A stretch of DNA of 64,000 nucleotides, taken from Corallium rubrum (Eukaryota > Cnidaria > Anthozoa > Scleralcyonacea > Coralliidae). The notes under the pieces were generated by a model that made no database searches, had not been told where the DNA came from, and was given only the letters and a program-made list of their open reading frames with translations. The stretch is from positions 18,501 through 82,500 of the forward strand of contig CAXIUP010000095.1 of assembly GCA_964035015.1 (NCBI GenBank), in the 5' to 3' direction. Position numbers and translations under genes: made by a program. Shown one piece after another: positions 41,589 through 54,027 of the stretch. Position 1 is the stretch's first letter; the number at the start of each line of letters is the position of its first letter.

Positions 41589-42448
41589 AGGGTGAGGCGG
41601 TTTTTATAAAAAACCGAAAACCGAAAACCGCCCGAAAAACCCCGGAAAAACCGAGTGAACCGATTTTTTTAAAACGCGTTCGAAACCATAGTTAAAAAAA
41701 CATGCATGACGCTACTCGCGCAAGATTTGAGTTTCAAAAACAATTGTATTGATTATAACATCCTAACTACAAATTACAAAGAAACATGCAGTATATAAGA
41801 TAAATTTTACATTCAGGAGAATCGTCCGGTTTTTCGGCTTTCTTGAAGAAATGCCAAACGGCACTTTGGCTCATTTTGGCAGAGAAATGTTACAAGTAAC
41901 CAACAGTTTCGGACAGCGTAACAAAGTATTCCAAGTTCCAACGAACGGTTACTTAAAAGGCAAAGCTGAAAGAGCACGAGTCAGAAAATATATGCGATAT
42001 AACATTGAAAGCGAAAATTGGTTAATTATTCATGTTACGCTCCAACTGTTTATGAGCCATACACCAATTTTACTTTAGACCTGTCTTCGCAGAGGTCCGC
42101 CTTCATTTGAACCAATCAAAATTCATCTTCGTTTGATCCGCTTATGCGTTCAAGCTCGTGCGAATCTGAATCGAAGCCTTTCCGTAATTTCCGTCCTCAT
42201 ATCGGAGATCATACCTGGCAATAAACGTACGGTATTTCGAAGACGCAAATCTCTTCAATCGTTTTCCCGTCAATATTCCGTGTGTAAACGCAACAAAAAC
42301 CCGTGTAGGTATGGTTCGATTTTATTGAAATACCGATTTTTCTTTCGATTTTTCGATTTTTTCGGGTTTTCTCCAAAAGCAACATCGGTTAAATCGGTAT
42401 TCAAAAAACATCGGGTTTTTTCGGTTTATCGATTAACCGCCTCACCCT
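41589..42448. mobile_element. Non-autonomous transposon with AGGGTGAGGCGGTT ends (copy 2)
   Basis: 860 bp with perfect ends AGGGTGAGGCGG and CCGCCTCACCCT; direct repeats ATTAAACACT at 41579-41588 and 42449-42458. Same insertion as copy 1, so it predates the tandem duplication. A 9-11 bp target duplication fits Mutator-like elements, but no transposase supports this. Confidence 0.85.
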
Positions 42449-43739
42449 ATTAAACACTAAACATATTATTCGGGCCTAACAGTAGCATGAATAAAATAGT
42501 CAAAAACCAAACTGTAACTTGTCGTAAGTACTTGGCGAGGCAAATTCGCAACATTGTCATTTGGTTAAAAACCAGCAAGGAAAGCTGCGTAGCTGCGTTT
42601 CAGCACGATGGAGTTTCACATACTCATTCAAATGAGTAACAAATTACAAGAATATATTATCGTGAAATCAAATGGTATTCCAAGAAGACAGTTTTCTAAT
42701 TTTCTGTTTGCAAACAGATATATATTTCATTATTTCATCTTTACCGTCATTGCAAAGCAATGTAATGTACGCTATGTAATGTTCAATCATAAACACAAAG
42801 AACAATACATATACGACACTGGCTTGAGCTCATATTCAGAATGGTAAATAACAAAACCAAACAGGTGCAGATTCGTTTACGTTAGTTTAATTAAAACTGC
42901 GTCACAGCGTCCTTCAAGATATGAGATGTTGTTTGCTTGGCTTTGCCTTGCTTTGCTGTGCCTTGCTTTGTTGTGCACAACAGTGCCTTGCTTTGCTGTG
43001 CTGTTTTTCTTCGCTTCGCTTTACTGTGCTTTATTACTGTGCTTTACTACTTTGCTGTGCTGTGCTTCGCTTCGCTTCCCTTCGCTTCCCTTTGCTTTGC
43101 TTCGCTGTGCCTTGCCTTGCTGTGCTTTGCTGTATTTTTCTTTCCTTCGTTTCGCTGTGCTTTACTTTGCTTTGCTGTACTTTGCTTCGCTGTACGTTGC
43201 TTTGCTTTGCTGTGCTTTGCTTTGCTTTGCAGTGTTTCGCTGTGCTGTGCTTTGCAAAAATTTGCTTTGCTGTGTTGTGCTTTGGTTTCCTTTGTTTGGC
43301 TTTGCTCTGCTTTACCATACGCAGTACAGACGCAACAATTTTCACATCATGGTCAAAAGCAACTTTGCAGAACTGTCCATTCCTTTTATACTTACAAATA
43401 ATCTTAGATAACCACATTCAAAATTCTTTATCTCTATTAGTGACAGTCATCACATTAACCTTTTCAATCGCTTTGTTATTGTGGGACAACTTGATCTTTT
43501 TACTCTGCCTAACGCCAGACGATTTTACTCTGTCAAGGGGAGACGACTCGGAAAGCTATGCATGAAAGACTAATGTCTAGATATTACTTCGTCTCAGTTT
43601 AACACAAATTATCTACTTACATTCTGGGAAACACAGATCTCATAGAAGCTGTTCCGTCCAGAGTGGACAAAATGTCAAAATCTAATGCTGTTCCGATGAA
43701 TCGTGTTAAGTTCAGCTCACCAGAGTCTGCGGAGAAACT

Positions 43740-44345
43740 TCAGTATGTATATCTCAATAATTATCATCAATATGCTCAAATACAGAACCTGCGTCCTTGA
43801 CGAGCAGAAGAAACTGATAAGATACTGTGTCGTGTGTCGAGCATACGTAACAAAAACTGACCAATAGCTGCATGTTTATTACAATAATATCACGGCATTT
43901 AATATCAAAATAACCCGAGGCATAAAGATGAGATACGATTATAGTAACTAATCATACCTAATGTTTATGCACGAGCTAGCCGACTCATGTAATGTGTAAG
44001 GTTTTACTTTTGGTTCAACGTTACTATAAATGAATTAAAACATTCTCATAACGTAAAAGAAGCTTTGTTGATTGAAGCCATCACACATTCAATGACAGTA
44101 TTCGAGTATACACTGGTTGACACAGCTGAGCTGAGTGACTCGAAGTAGGAAAGATATTAAGACAACACGCAAACACGTGTTACGACAGTTACGTTTAATC
44201 GGAATCTGGCTGCGCTGGTACTGGAACCGATTGGCGGACCTTTAGTTTTTCTTGAACGAGTTCCGCTTACCGGATTGCATTTCAAATAAAGATAGTTACC
44301 CTAAAAAGTTGCCAGCCTTTACACACACGATACATGGCCACGTTT
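43740..44345 (+). repeat. 3' portion of repeat unit shared with 35850-36440
   Basis: Collinear blocks CTTCAGTATGTATATCTC, GTGTCGAGCATACGTAAC and GCTGCGCTGGTACTGG. No gene. Confidence 0.8.
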
Positions 44346-44420
44346 GGATGTCGGTTTTATGCCAGATACATTCCCTCGGGACTTTTTCTCTCGTTCCTTC
44401 CCGGTAACAGCAATATTACA

Positions 44421-44563
44421 AAGTGATAGCATAACATATTGGTAGATTAGTGATTAAATTGTCCCTCAAGCATCGGGAGGTTTAGTAAAAGGAGTTTACT
44501 AAACCTCCCTCGGCTTTCGGGTATATTTAATCACTAATCAACCTATATGTTATGCTATTACTT
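44421..44563. mobile_element. Palindromic MITE (AAGTGATAGCATAACATA)
   Basis: Arms of about 60 bp ending in TAGTAAA AGGAG TTTACTA at the centre. No ORF. Confidence 0.75.
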
Positions 44564-44925
44564 ATATGTACATTATGAAATATAATCATCATGTATATGA
44601 TGTCGTTGGGAGTTTCCCGAGCTAAGTAGGGACTTTCCCTCGAATTTTTAGCTAAGCATGCAAATGCTTGGAAAATGAATAAGACAAAATAATAATGCTA
44701 TATTATGTTTAATTTTCCCATGCTAGTAAAAGAAAATACAGTCAAAATATTTAGAATTAGAATCGAATGATAAGAGAAAACGGGCAGAGAGACATTGTAC
44801 ACCTCTGAACAGGTTTTAGTTATTAGCCAATGGCAATACGTGATTGGTAACCAAGGTGATAATGACGTGTGAGAGAACATCGGATCTTTCCGGATTTCAT
44901 ATGGAGTGACAGAACATAACAATTA

Positions 44926-45238
44926 ATATAATCAAAATATAGTAAAGGTGGTTTTCCACTAGGCGACATTTGTCGACCAACTCGACATTTTTCTTTTGTC
45001 TTGGCTAATTGGTTCCACTCGAGAGCTTGCAAGACAAAAGAAAATGTCGCTTCGTACAACATTTTTCACCTAGTGGAAAACTGCCTTAAGGTTTGATATA
45101 CTGTCTAATGTTTCAAGCGAAGGCCCTTCCTCAGAGAGAAACGTGAGCCTGACGAAGGGCTTTCACTCGAAATGTTAGACTCCTACATTCTCTGTTTCAG
45201 CAGTATATCAAATCTTACTATATTTTGATTGTTGTTTC
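44926..45238. mobile_element. Palindromic element interrupted by a second MITE
   Basis: Outer arms: AATCAAAATATAGTAA with GGTTTGATATACTG at left, and CAGTATATCAAATCTTACTA with TATTTTGATT at right; a loop contains CGAAGGGCTTTCACTCG. The left arm is split at 44945-45087 by another MITE. Confidence 0.65.
44945..45087. mobile_element. MITE with AAGGTGGTTTTCCACTAGG ends
   Basis: TIRs AAGGTGGTTTTCCACTAGG and CCTAGTGGAAAACTGCCTT; inner arms share CGACATTTTTCTTTTGTCTT. 143 bp. Confidence 0.8.
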
Positions 45239-45394
45239 AACACTGCCTACCAGCACGCTACTTTTATTTCACTGTTTAGATTATAACAATTAAAAGCTGT
45301 GTTTCTATAACTCTATGGGAAACATGAAATGATTGATACATCATCCAATGCACCATCGCTACACCACACAATAATATAACAATAAAAACAATTA

Positions 45395-45700
45395 CAATAC
45401 TTACAATTAATAATAATAATTAATAAAAGAATAATAATAATAATAATTAATATTAATAATAATAATAATTACAATTAATAATAATATTTAATAAAAGAAT
45501 AATAATAATAATAATTAATATTAATAATAATTAAAATTAATAATAATAATAATAATTACAATTAATAATAATAATATTAATTAATAAAAGAATAATAATA
45601 ATAATTGCATTTAATAATAATAATTACAATTAATAATAATAACTAATATTAAAAAAATAAATGAATAAATAAATAAATAAATAAATAAATAAGGAAGCTA
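45395..45700. repeat. AAT-rich simple-repeat region
   Basis: AATAAT/TTAATAAT trinucleotide-like tract, ending in about nine AAAT units (45655-45692). Confidence 0.95.
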
Positions 45701-46570
45701 TTTGGATGAGCAATAAAACACTAGACCATCTTCATTCTAAGTTGAGAAAATCAAAGCTAAAGTTTATGTAACTCAAGAGGAATTTGTATCACATATACAG
45801 ACACTCATTAAACATGGATTTCCTTTGTGTTTTCCTCATGAATTATTAATGCGTTTTAGATATATATATACATTAAAATTGATGGTAAGCATTCAGCACT
45901 ACATTTAGTTTATATATGCATTGAGCACTACATTTAGTTTAGATATATATAACTATCAATCGAAAAACCTCCTTCCACTTAAGCTTAACATTTGTAATAT
46001 AAGTCTTTCTACTTGATTCTGTTATTTGCCTTGATTAGAAATCTTGATTACAAACTCATTATATAAATCATATCAAAAAATCATATTATATAACTTACCT
46101 TCAGTCAGTCAGACCTTCTGTATACTGTAATATCATGATTTTGAAAACAATTTAGAAAAGACAAATACTTTTTTCCAAAATTACACGAGAAATGATGCTT
46201 ATTTTAGTAGCAAACATTAAAACACAATTCATTTTATAATTCAAATGCTTTAGGTAAATTAAAGCCTTGGTCGCCATATTGGATTTTGTCTTGAAATAAA
46301 ACACAGTTACCCCAAGCTACATATTTGAAATTGGTAATTTAAAGCTAAAATAGATGCTTACTTATAATCCTTCTACGGTTGATTTGTTGTTTAACAGACG
46401 TCAAAAAGCTGATATAAACGTTTCAGCTTTGAAGTTTCTACTTTGGTTTTTTAAAGACTAGAGACTTCAAAGTCGTTTAATTGTTTATATCAATTCTCTG
46501 AATCAAAATCAAGCAACAATTATCCAGACAAAAAAAGTGAAAAGTAAGAATTGATTTCCAATTCTAGTTT
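45700..46570. other. AT-rich intergenic with MITE remnant
   Basis: A fragment of the 508/23812/50935 family lies at about 45740-45855 (CCTCATGAATTATTAATGCG). A TATATATA stretch and duplicated TTTAGATATATAT follow at 45855-45950. No gene seen. Confidence 0.5.
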
Positions 46571-47725
46571 TAATATAATGACCAATTTTCCATATGTTTT
46601 AACAATTAATAGCATTATAAAAGCAGTTACAATCGAATTCTGATAAAAGTCATGTAGTACATGAGCTTGAAGAACTGTGGAAAACTTGCATGGACGTCTT
46701 TCAAAATCCGTAGAAGCATTTGATTTGCGCTCTTTGAGTTTTGTTAGCCAGTCAGAATAAATGCTTAATATATGATAAAATTGGCACTGTATTACATCTT
46801 TAATGCATTTACCAGGGCCGTTTTTAACATACAAGTTGAAGGAGGCAACGCCCTCCACCCAGCGCCCCTCCCCCCTTTGAGCCCCCCCCCCCCCCCCTTA
46901 CGAATTGATTTTCCGCCCCCACCCAGAGAAAGTTCCTTTTGGCTGAAGTACAAACAAATGAACAAAGAATTAAGCGATAGGAATATAAAAGGAAAATTTC
47001 GGACTTAGCTTTGACGAAGGAATACCTATATACAGTAATTAACTCACCCCCAGTTTTTGTTTCAAACTTTTGAAATTAAAATGCTTAAAAATAGGTAACA
47101 ATCTTGTCCAGTATTTCTATTGATGATATTAACTGTTCTTTCAACTAAAATTAATGGACCTAATAAATGTTTTCATGGGACAGTCCTAACCCACTAGGCA
47201 GTACTGTAACAGCAGCATTAATATGTTTGGCATGCTGATGAGTTCTGACACAGCAAAGCAGTCAGAAATGTGTTGTATTTTAACTAGTTTTGATGACATT
47301 TTATAACCTTCAGTGTTCCTAAAAATCACCTTTCAGAATGCAGGAAATGGCTTTTCCTAGGCTCTAAATTTTTAATTTTCTCCGGGGGGGCATTCCCCCA
47401 GACACCCCCTAAAAGTCCTTTTTAGTGAATGCCCACCCCCCCCCCCATCCCCACCCACACCCCCCGCCACGAGAAAATCCTTAAAAAAGGCCTTCATTTT
47501 CAATATGTTTCAACAATTAACATTATTATAAAAACCGTGATAATCGAATACTGATAAAAGTCATATAGTGCATGCGCTTGAGGAACTGTGAGGAAACTGA
47601 CAACCTTCAAAATCCGTATAAGCATTTGATTTGCTTTCTTTGAGTTTTATTAGCCAATCAGAAGAAATGCTTAATACTCAACCTGATAAAATTTGCATTG
47701 TATTACATCTTTTCTGCATTTACAA
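46570..47725. repeat. Direct repeat pair (46570-46805 and 47500-47725) around a C-rich insert
   Basis: Both copies share CTGATAAAAGTCAT, TTCAAAATCCGTA, AGCATTTGATTTG and TTAGCCA.TCAGAA. The 46806-47490 interval has C homopolymers (46880-46899, 47437-47450) and a relative of the 18370-18536 repeat at 47330-47430. No coding evidence. Confidence 0.7.
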
Positions 47726-47729
47726 TAAA

Positions 47730-48335
47730 ATTGCACTTTTCTTAGCCAATCAAAGTTGTGAAGTTTTTCCATGTATTTTATTATGCAGTAAATGTCACAC
47801 ATTTTAAGTGTTTATATCTTGCAACCATTTTATTATGAATACATTTAAAAAAGTTCAAGACTAATACAATACTATCTCTATCTAATAATATAAAAGAAAA
47901 CTCAATGTTTTTAATCCTAATTGTATTGATGTAAATTTACAGTTGTTGTCAGTTCAAGTTATAACAAAAGATTAAATTTCAAAGCTACAGTTACTTACAT
48001 AAGATTAATTTAAACTATACAATAGATCAGCATCACATCACATTAACTCACACTTATTAACTGTACCGAAAAAAATGGCGACTTGTAAATTTAACCATAA
48101 TTTTTTTTCGCGTAGTAAATATTGTTTCTTAGGGGAATTATTGAAAAATACGGCTTCAAAAAAATAAAATTTGATGGAAAACGAGTTTTTGCCTACTTAA
48201 TCCATGTTAACATAATAAACATTATAATAGAATCAAGAATTACCAAGTTTCTTCTTTATTACTGATCTTTCGACCTGTTGACTCAAACCTTCATCAGAGC
48301 AAATGCCAACATCGTGTTGGCTCCACTGATCTCAA
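47730..48335. other. Intergenic, nothing recognised
   Basis: AT-rich, with only short frames. A GCCAACA TCG TGTTGGC hairpin lies at 48304-48320. Confidence 0.5.
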
Positions 48336-48664
48336 ATAATAGACTCATTATAATGGATAGAGCATCTATTGTTTCGCGCGTGGCAAAAATTGAAGTCGGA
48401 AGTGAGGCTAAAAATCTCGCGGTGGCCATATCCGGTGGGACCCACAATATTGCTGAATCATACTTTTTGCCTCTGGTTTTCGCTTTAAATGATAGGATTT
48501 TTAACGAAAACCAGCTAAATTTTTGTGTCCTGTACCTGTCGCTATGGGACAACTCAAATCTGGCTGTAGTGGGTCAGTGGGTCCCACCTGAAATGGCCAC
48601 CGCTAATTTATTCCGACTTCACAGCGAGCACCGGATGCTCTATCCAGTATAATGAGTCTATTAT
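48336..48664. mobile_element. MITE with ATAATAGACTCATTATA ends
   Basis: 31-bp TIRs with one mismatch (ATAATAGACTCATTATAATG and GTATAATGAGTCTATTAT). Inner arms share GACTTC and TGGCCA blocks. Open frames on both strands here fall within the element and lack homology. Confidence 0.8.
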
Positions 48665-48669
48665 CGTGT

Positions 48670-49430
48670 TGGCTCACGTCATATAAACAAAACAACTAAA
48701 CAACCAGAATGACGTAAGAACACAATGGCGTAGTTACGTGCTTATACGTTTATTCTAAAATTAATTAAATGGCATAATGGCATCAGGATTGTTGATCGAA
48801 GAGAGCTAACCAAGTGCTATTCAATGGCTGACTCTCCTGTGAAATCGTAGGATTTTTTTAAAACTTTAATAGATTTGGTCTGATAAAGGTCTGAGCCACA
48901 GATCAAAAGTTAAGCAATAAATAATAGACTTGTGTTACCACAAATCGTTACGTTTCTGTCAAAATTTGTCACCATGTAAACATGCAAAGAATTAACAGTA
49001 AATAATGTTTATTTGTTTTTGAGATTCTCTAAGTTTACGAAGTATTATGGTTAAATTACAGCCGCCATTTTCTGGTATATTTTCGATTAAAGAAACAAAT
49101 AGTCAGAACTACATACATAAAAACGCACAAGATTTTACAGATCTGTAATCTTGTTGATATGTTGTGCAATTTTTGTTTGGGTGACTGACAGAATGTTTGT
49201 GTTTAATTATTCAGTCTATTCAGAGGTTGGCTTTTTGCAAAAAATAACGGGTAAAGGTTTTGTTTCTAAATAAAATCCGCTCAAATTGATACAAAAGCAT
49301 TTTACTTTGTGGAAAAGAAATAATTTGGCCGCAAAAGATATCCACTACTAAATCTTTAAGCAATATGAGGCTGCATTTTAATTAGGTTTGCTAAAGAGTT
49401 GAGAGCTGTTTGTCTAGTATAAACCAAAAC
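48670..49430. other. Intergenic, nothing recognised
   Basis: No ORF with recognisable motifs and no clear repeat. Confidence 0.5.
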
Positions 49431-49434
49431 CATG

Positions 49435-49800
49435 CTGTCACTTTGCAAACCAGACTTTAGTTTTGTGGTGCTTGCTTCATGTTTAATATTCAGTTTTTTG
49501 GGAGGGCAGAAATAAAAACGATGTACTACTTGTAAACCAGACTTTAATCTTGACAGTGCATCCATGTGGTTGCTTCACTTGTCTAATATTCACTTTTTTG
49601 ACACAACATATAAATAGAAGTAAAGTATTCCTTGCAAGTCAAACTTTAGTCTTGACATCGTGGTTGCTATTTTATGTTTAAATCCATTTTTTTGACAGAG
49701 AAAAAATAGAGGCGATGTATTCTCCTTGCTAACCAGACTTTAGCCTTGATATATAGCGTTGTCGTTCTTTCATATTTAATATTCAATTTTCTGACGAACC
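49435..49800. repeat. Four degenerate tandem units of about 95 bp
   Basis: Each holds CCAGACTTTAG (or AAACTTTAG)..CTTGACA, then GTTTAATATTCA and a TTTTTTTGAC element. The open frame here follows from the repeat. Confidence 0.7.
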
Positions 49801-50415
49801 GCAGGCTTAGAGTAAAACTGTAAATAATCCAATATTTGAAATAGAGTAAACTGAAGGTTGACAGTCAGACTTTAAAATGGTTCAAGGACAGCTTTCGTCG
49901 AAATAGAACTTCTCAAAGTGTTGTTGTTTGACGGTTAATGTTAGTGGAGTTCAGGTAAATGAAGGACCATAGGTTAAACATTCTTGAGATAATCTGTAGA
50001 CAGTCAGAGTTAAGATAGTTCCAGATAACTTTGTTTAGATATTCATCCTTAGTATAATACAATGAATCAATGATGATAAACTACATGTGCGAAGCAGATA
50101 AAGCATGTCTGAAAATATATTCCTGGTTGAACATTTCAGTGCTTGGTCACATAGAGATCAAAGTTTAATGCTTGTAGTTGATATTCAGTTGTCAGTTTAC
50201 CAAATGCCAGTATTCGAGGTTTTCCAAATGAAAGAGATACACTTTGTAAAGTTCAAGCCGTTTGATTTGACTAGTAAAATAGTTCAAGTTATAATTCAAA
50301 AAATTGGGTTCAAATTTTCAGTCATTATTCCACCCATTTAGCATGTTAATAATATAGATAAGTAAAGCAACTGACAAGGCTGATAACCAAAGTATGCAGA
50401 AGAACCACGTAGATA
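49800..50415. other. Intergenic with a 78-codon frame of unknown value
   Basis: Plus-strand frame 50105-50341 starts MSENIFLVEHFSAWSH and lacks a known motif; I do not consider it established. Confidence 0.3.
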
Positions 50416-52898
50416 CCATTACACCAATTTGTGGAAGTGGAATCTTTGACTTCAGTTTCAAACAGATCAAGCTTTAGTTCATCATCAAGAATAATTATCA
50501 TGGTTCAAGCTTTAAAATAAGGTATATTCTTTATGTACTTTATTTGTTGTCGTGGCCAAGGTTTTGAAACTCGTCGATATAACAATTTGGGTTTCCTTGA
50601 AGGCGTCAACAAAGCAACAGAAAGCACAGATTTAAGTATTACCACAAGTGTCTCAAATAAGCGTTGTCTTCCTGGACCAATGGTGTTAGTTTGACTTTCT
50701 CTGTATTCAAATACCACACAGTTTGTTTTATCTTTGGTGAAGTAACCACTGCAAGATTCCAGAATCCCAAGAATAATTTCTAAAGTTTAAGCAGCTTTGA
50801 TTGACTAGACAAACAGCTCTAATTATCTTTATCACTCAAATCGAAACATTGTATTGTACAAATTGCTTAAAACATTAGACGCAGATATCTCAGTTCATGA
50901 AGTAATATTTAAAACATGAGCAGCAGTGTTTTCTTATCAGATTTAAAACACGAGGCGATAGCCGAGTATTTTAGATTTCATAAAACACATACTGCGAATG
51001 TTTTGTATAGCTTTAGAAACGACTCATTTTGTAAGTTCATTGGCGTAGTAATATTGAAAAACAGTGTTGTCTGAGACGAGAAAATCAAGGCTAAAGTTTA
51101 CGTAAATCAGGAGGATTTTTTATCAGAAATAAAGCTACGGACTTAGTTAGATTTCTTTTGTGCTTTCTTCATGAATTATTGATGGCTTTTAAAGAGAATG
51201 CAACATCATACTTGAAACAAAATGTGGGCAAGGGAAAATTTTGAAATTTTATCAAGTTAACCCTTTACAGCCAAGACCATGTTGTAATGTTTAAAATCGT
51301 CTGATTTTAGCCAGAAATAAAATCCTAAAGTTCTCAACAAGCTGTAAAGGGTCAAGAATATAGTTTCTCAACCATTTACAATCATTGCAGAAGATCTTTT
51401 TCTTTGCTAAATACAATTCAACTGGTGTGAACCAGAAAAGATAAATATGATTTTTAAAATGGCTAACAGGCTGCAAAAGGTTAAGTATCACATCACATAA
51501 TTTTTAACAAAAAGCCAACCTCTGAATTTGATTTTGACAGTGACCAACATGCAGCTATTACTTGAGTTAACTTTTGCAAAGTTACAGCACGAGAAATGTT
51601 TTTTACAACTTGCAAACTTGGCTTAGGGTATTCTATAGAGCGTGAAAACATTGTACAATTATGATAAATATATAACCATTATAATTACTAAGAGCAGTGG
51701 CCTAGATAGTTCAAAATCAGTTAAAAACATTTAAACACGAAACATTCATGCAATTCTTTTATATACAGCAGAGTACATTGTTGGTGTTTACGCCACTAAT
51801 AACATTATTAATTTCACAGGTGGATTATAAAACACATTTTTTTGAAAGTTGTTCGTCTACACAACGTCTTCAAACCATTTACTTTATAACGTTAGTCACC
51901 ACTACCAACAGTCTTTCTCAAGACTACATTAACCTAGACGAACAACTTTTACAAACATGTACTATAATAATACTATTAGATTCAAACTATTTACCGTTAT
52001 GTAATTGTGTACATCAGAATTGTATAATTGTGATAAAATATTCACTGCCACAATCAACTTTTATTATCTTACTACAATTTTAGTTTACTACCTTTTCACT
52101 TTGCTCTATCTAAAACACTGCACTTTACTTTTTTACACTCACCGAAAGAGTTAAGCCTTGGCAATTTTAATTATCAAAACTAAGTATTACCAAGTATTTT
52201 ATAACCAAACAATTAGATAGTACCATTTAAACAGCAGTGATCTATTTGTGTTACCCTCGACTGTACATATATACAAGATATATCTAGATTACAATTATAT
52301 CTCCTTTATTCATAGCTATAGGTAACTCAAGTGTAATGCAAGTCCTCTCATATACACAAAAAAGCTAATTATAAATTCCAATTCTAATAGTATATATAAC
52401 TAAACTATTTGAGGATCCTGTATAAGTGAAGGTCCAATCAGAGAAATGCTCATAGTGTTTAACTAACAATAACAAACATGATGTCAAAGACAAACTATTG
52501 TTATGTAACATATCTGCAAATGATCAATAATTATTATTATATTATGCAAAACGTGTAATAATATTATAAAGAGAAAGAGCTTGTATCTTTGTCTCCAAAT
52601 GCTTAGGTAACGCGCCTGTAAATTTTGAAAACTACTTTAAGCTAAACGACCAGAATATAAGTATACGAGGAATGCTTCTTGTTAGCGTCAACTGCCTAAG
52701 ATATACCCCCTGAATATGCTAGAAACTTGTATTATTAAGTGCTAAAATCTATAATAACTTTCCTATGAAAATTAGAAAAAGTTTGAATTTTAATTATTTT
52801 ATAGGCAGATTAGTAAAGAACCATTGCAAGAACGCGTTGTAACAGTAAGTTTCCAGTTAAACACTGTTAGTTAGTTTCAGAAATTGCTAGAGCGTCTG

Positions 52899-53020
52899 GT
52901 TAGCTAGAGCAATGGTTAGAGCGTCTGGCTAGCATTCAGAAGGTTGTGGGATCGAGTCCCGCTCAGAGCTCAGAGTTTTTCTGAGTATTACTAACTAACA
53001 CAGCTTGTACAGCAAACAAC
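52899..53020 (+). mobile_element. tRNA-derived SINE
   Basis: Head with AATGGTTAGAGCGTCTGG, anticodon loop CTAGCAT (AGC position), and T-arm GTGGGATCGAGTCCCGC. It then runs into CTCAGAGTTTTTCTGAGTAT. The 5' acceptor side does not pair well, so it is not a functional tRNA. Confidence 0.6.
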
Positions 53021-53253
53021 CAACAATTGTTACTAACATCAAGCTGCAATTTCTGATACTTTAAGTTAAACGACCAGAGTATGAGTATACGTGGAATGCT
53101 TCTTGTTAGATTCAAGTGCTTAAGATATACCCTTGAATATGCTAGACACTTGTATTATTAACTTCTAAATCTATAACTCTCCTATTAAAATTAGAGAAAC
53201 TTTGAATTTTAATTATTTTATAGGCGGATTAGTAAAGACCCATTATTGTTAAT

Positions 53254-53404
53254 TATTAGCCAACAAAGTCGGCTGTCTTTGATCTACTGCGGGATATATA
53301 TCACGAATATCCCGAAAATTGGTGCTATAACCTATATACAGCAATCTTGCCAATTACGTACGTCAAATTAATATCCCAAGAGAAACAGACTTTGTTGGCT
53401 AATA
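53254..53404. mobile_element. MITE with TATTAGCCAACAAAGTC ends
   Basis: 17-bp perfect TIRs; 151 bp; no ORF. Confidence 0.85.
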
Positions 53405-54027
53405 GGAAAGTTATACGTCCTCGATTTATAAAACAACTAATTGACCAAGGTCGGTTCAATAACCCTTACTTATAATATTAATTACATTATATTGTATGTA
53501 AATTAGTATATCTTAAGACACACATATACCAACAAGATATTGTAAACTCTAAAGTGTTTTATCCTGAGTAAGTATTTACTCTATCTATTGTATAAATACG
53601 CTCTATGAACACAACGGGCTGATGGCAGAAACGCTGTTTGACCGTTGTTTGCGATAATCTGTGTTTAAACGAGTTTCAAAATACCTAGATATTAAGCTGC
53701 GAAAACACTGACTATTGTTAATCGACAATTAACTATTGTCTTTGGTTTTGCAATGTTGTGGTCGACGACGGTTAAATCCAAGGTTACATCTTGTTTAGCT
53801 GCTCACTAAATCACCGTTTTTTGAAATGGCCTAATTATGGATGTCTAAACTAATATTTTTATATTTATAGACAATTACGCGTCTTCTATCTTCTAATGTT
53901 GCATTCTTAGCATAGCCTATTTGTTTTGATCTTCTGTTTAGCTTTGCCATGTAATTAGACCTAATTTTCTTTTCATAGATACTTCAACTTTACCTTTTTC
54001 GTAATTTCAGTCAATTCAAATATTCAA

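Larger units (their letters stand above)
38826..43960 (+). repeat. Tandem duplication with 2,565-bp period
   Basis: The segment from about 38826 recurs from about 41390; matched MITE left ends at 39024 and 41589 give the period. Each copy holds an 850-860 bp MITE, a MSNKLQEY-type conserved stretch, a TTTGC tract (40370-40985; 42940-43310) and the shared flank. The copies differ by small indels and by a duplicated TTTGC block in the first. Confidence 0.85.
52540..54010. mobile_element. Insertion specific to segmental copy 2, with tRNA-derived SINE and MITE
   Basis: A direct repeat (about 52640-52850 and 53058-53250, sharing AAACGACCAGA and AATTATTTTATAGGC) brackets a tRNA-like SINE. A MITE at 53254-53404 follows. 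The remainder to 54010 shows no gene. It sits just past the TPR-CHAT stop codon, so it displaces the 3' flank and the AATAAA-type signal of the ancestral gene. Confidence 0.7.

Noticed and set aside
48278-48652. 124-codon frame
   Set aside because: It spans a MITE including its TIRs; an equally open frame exists on the other strand.
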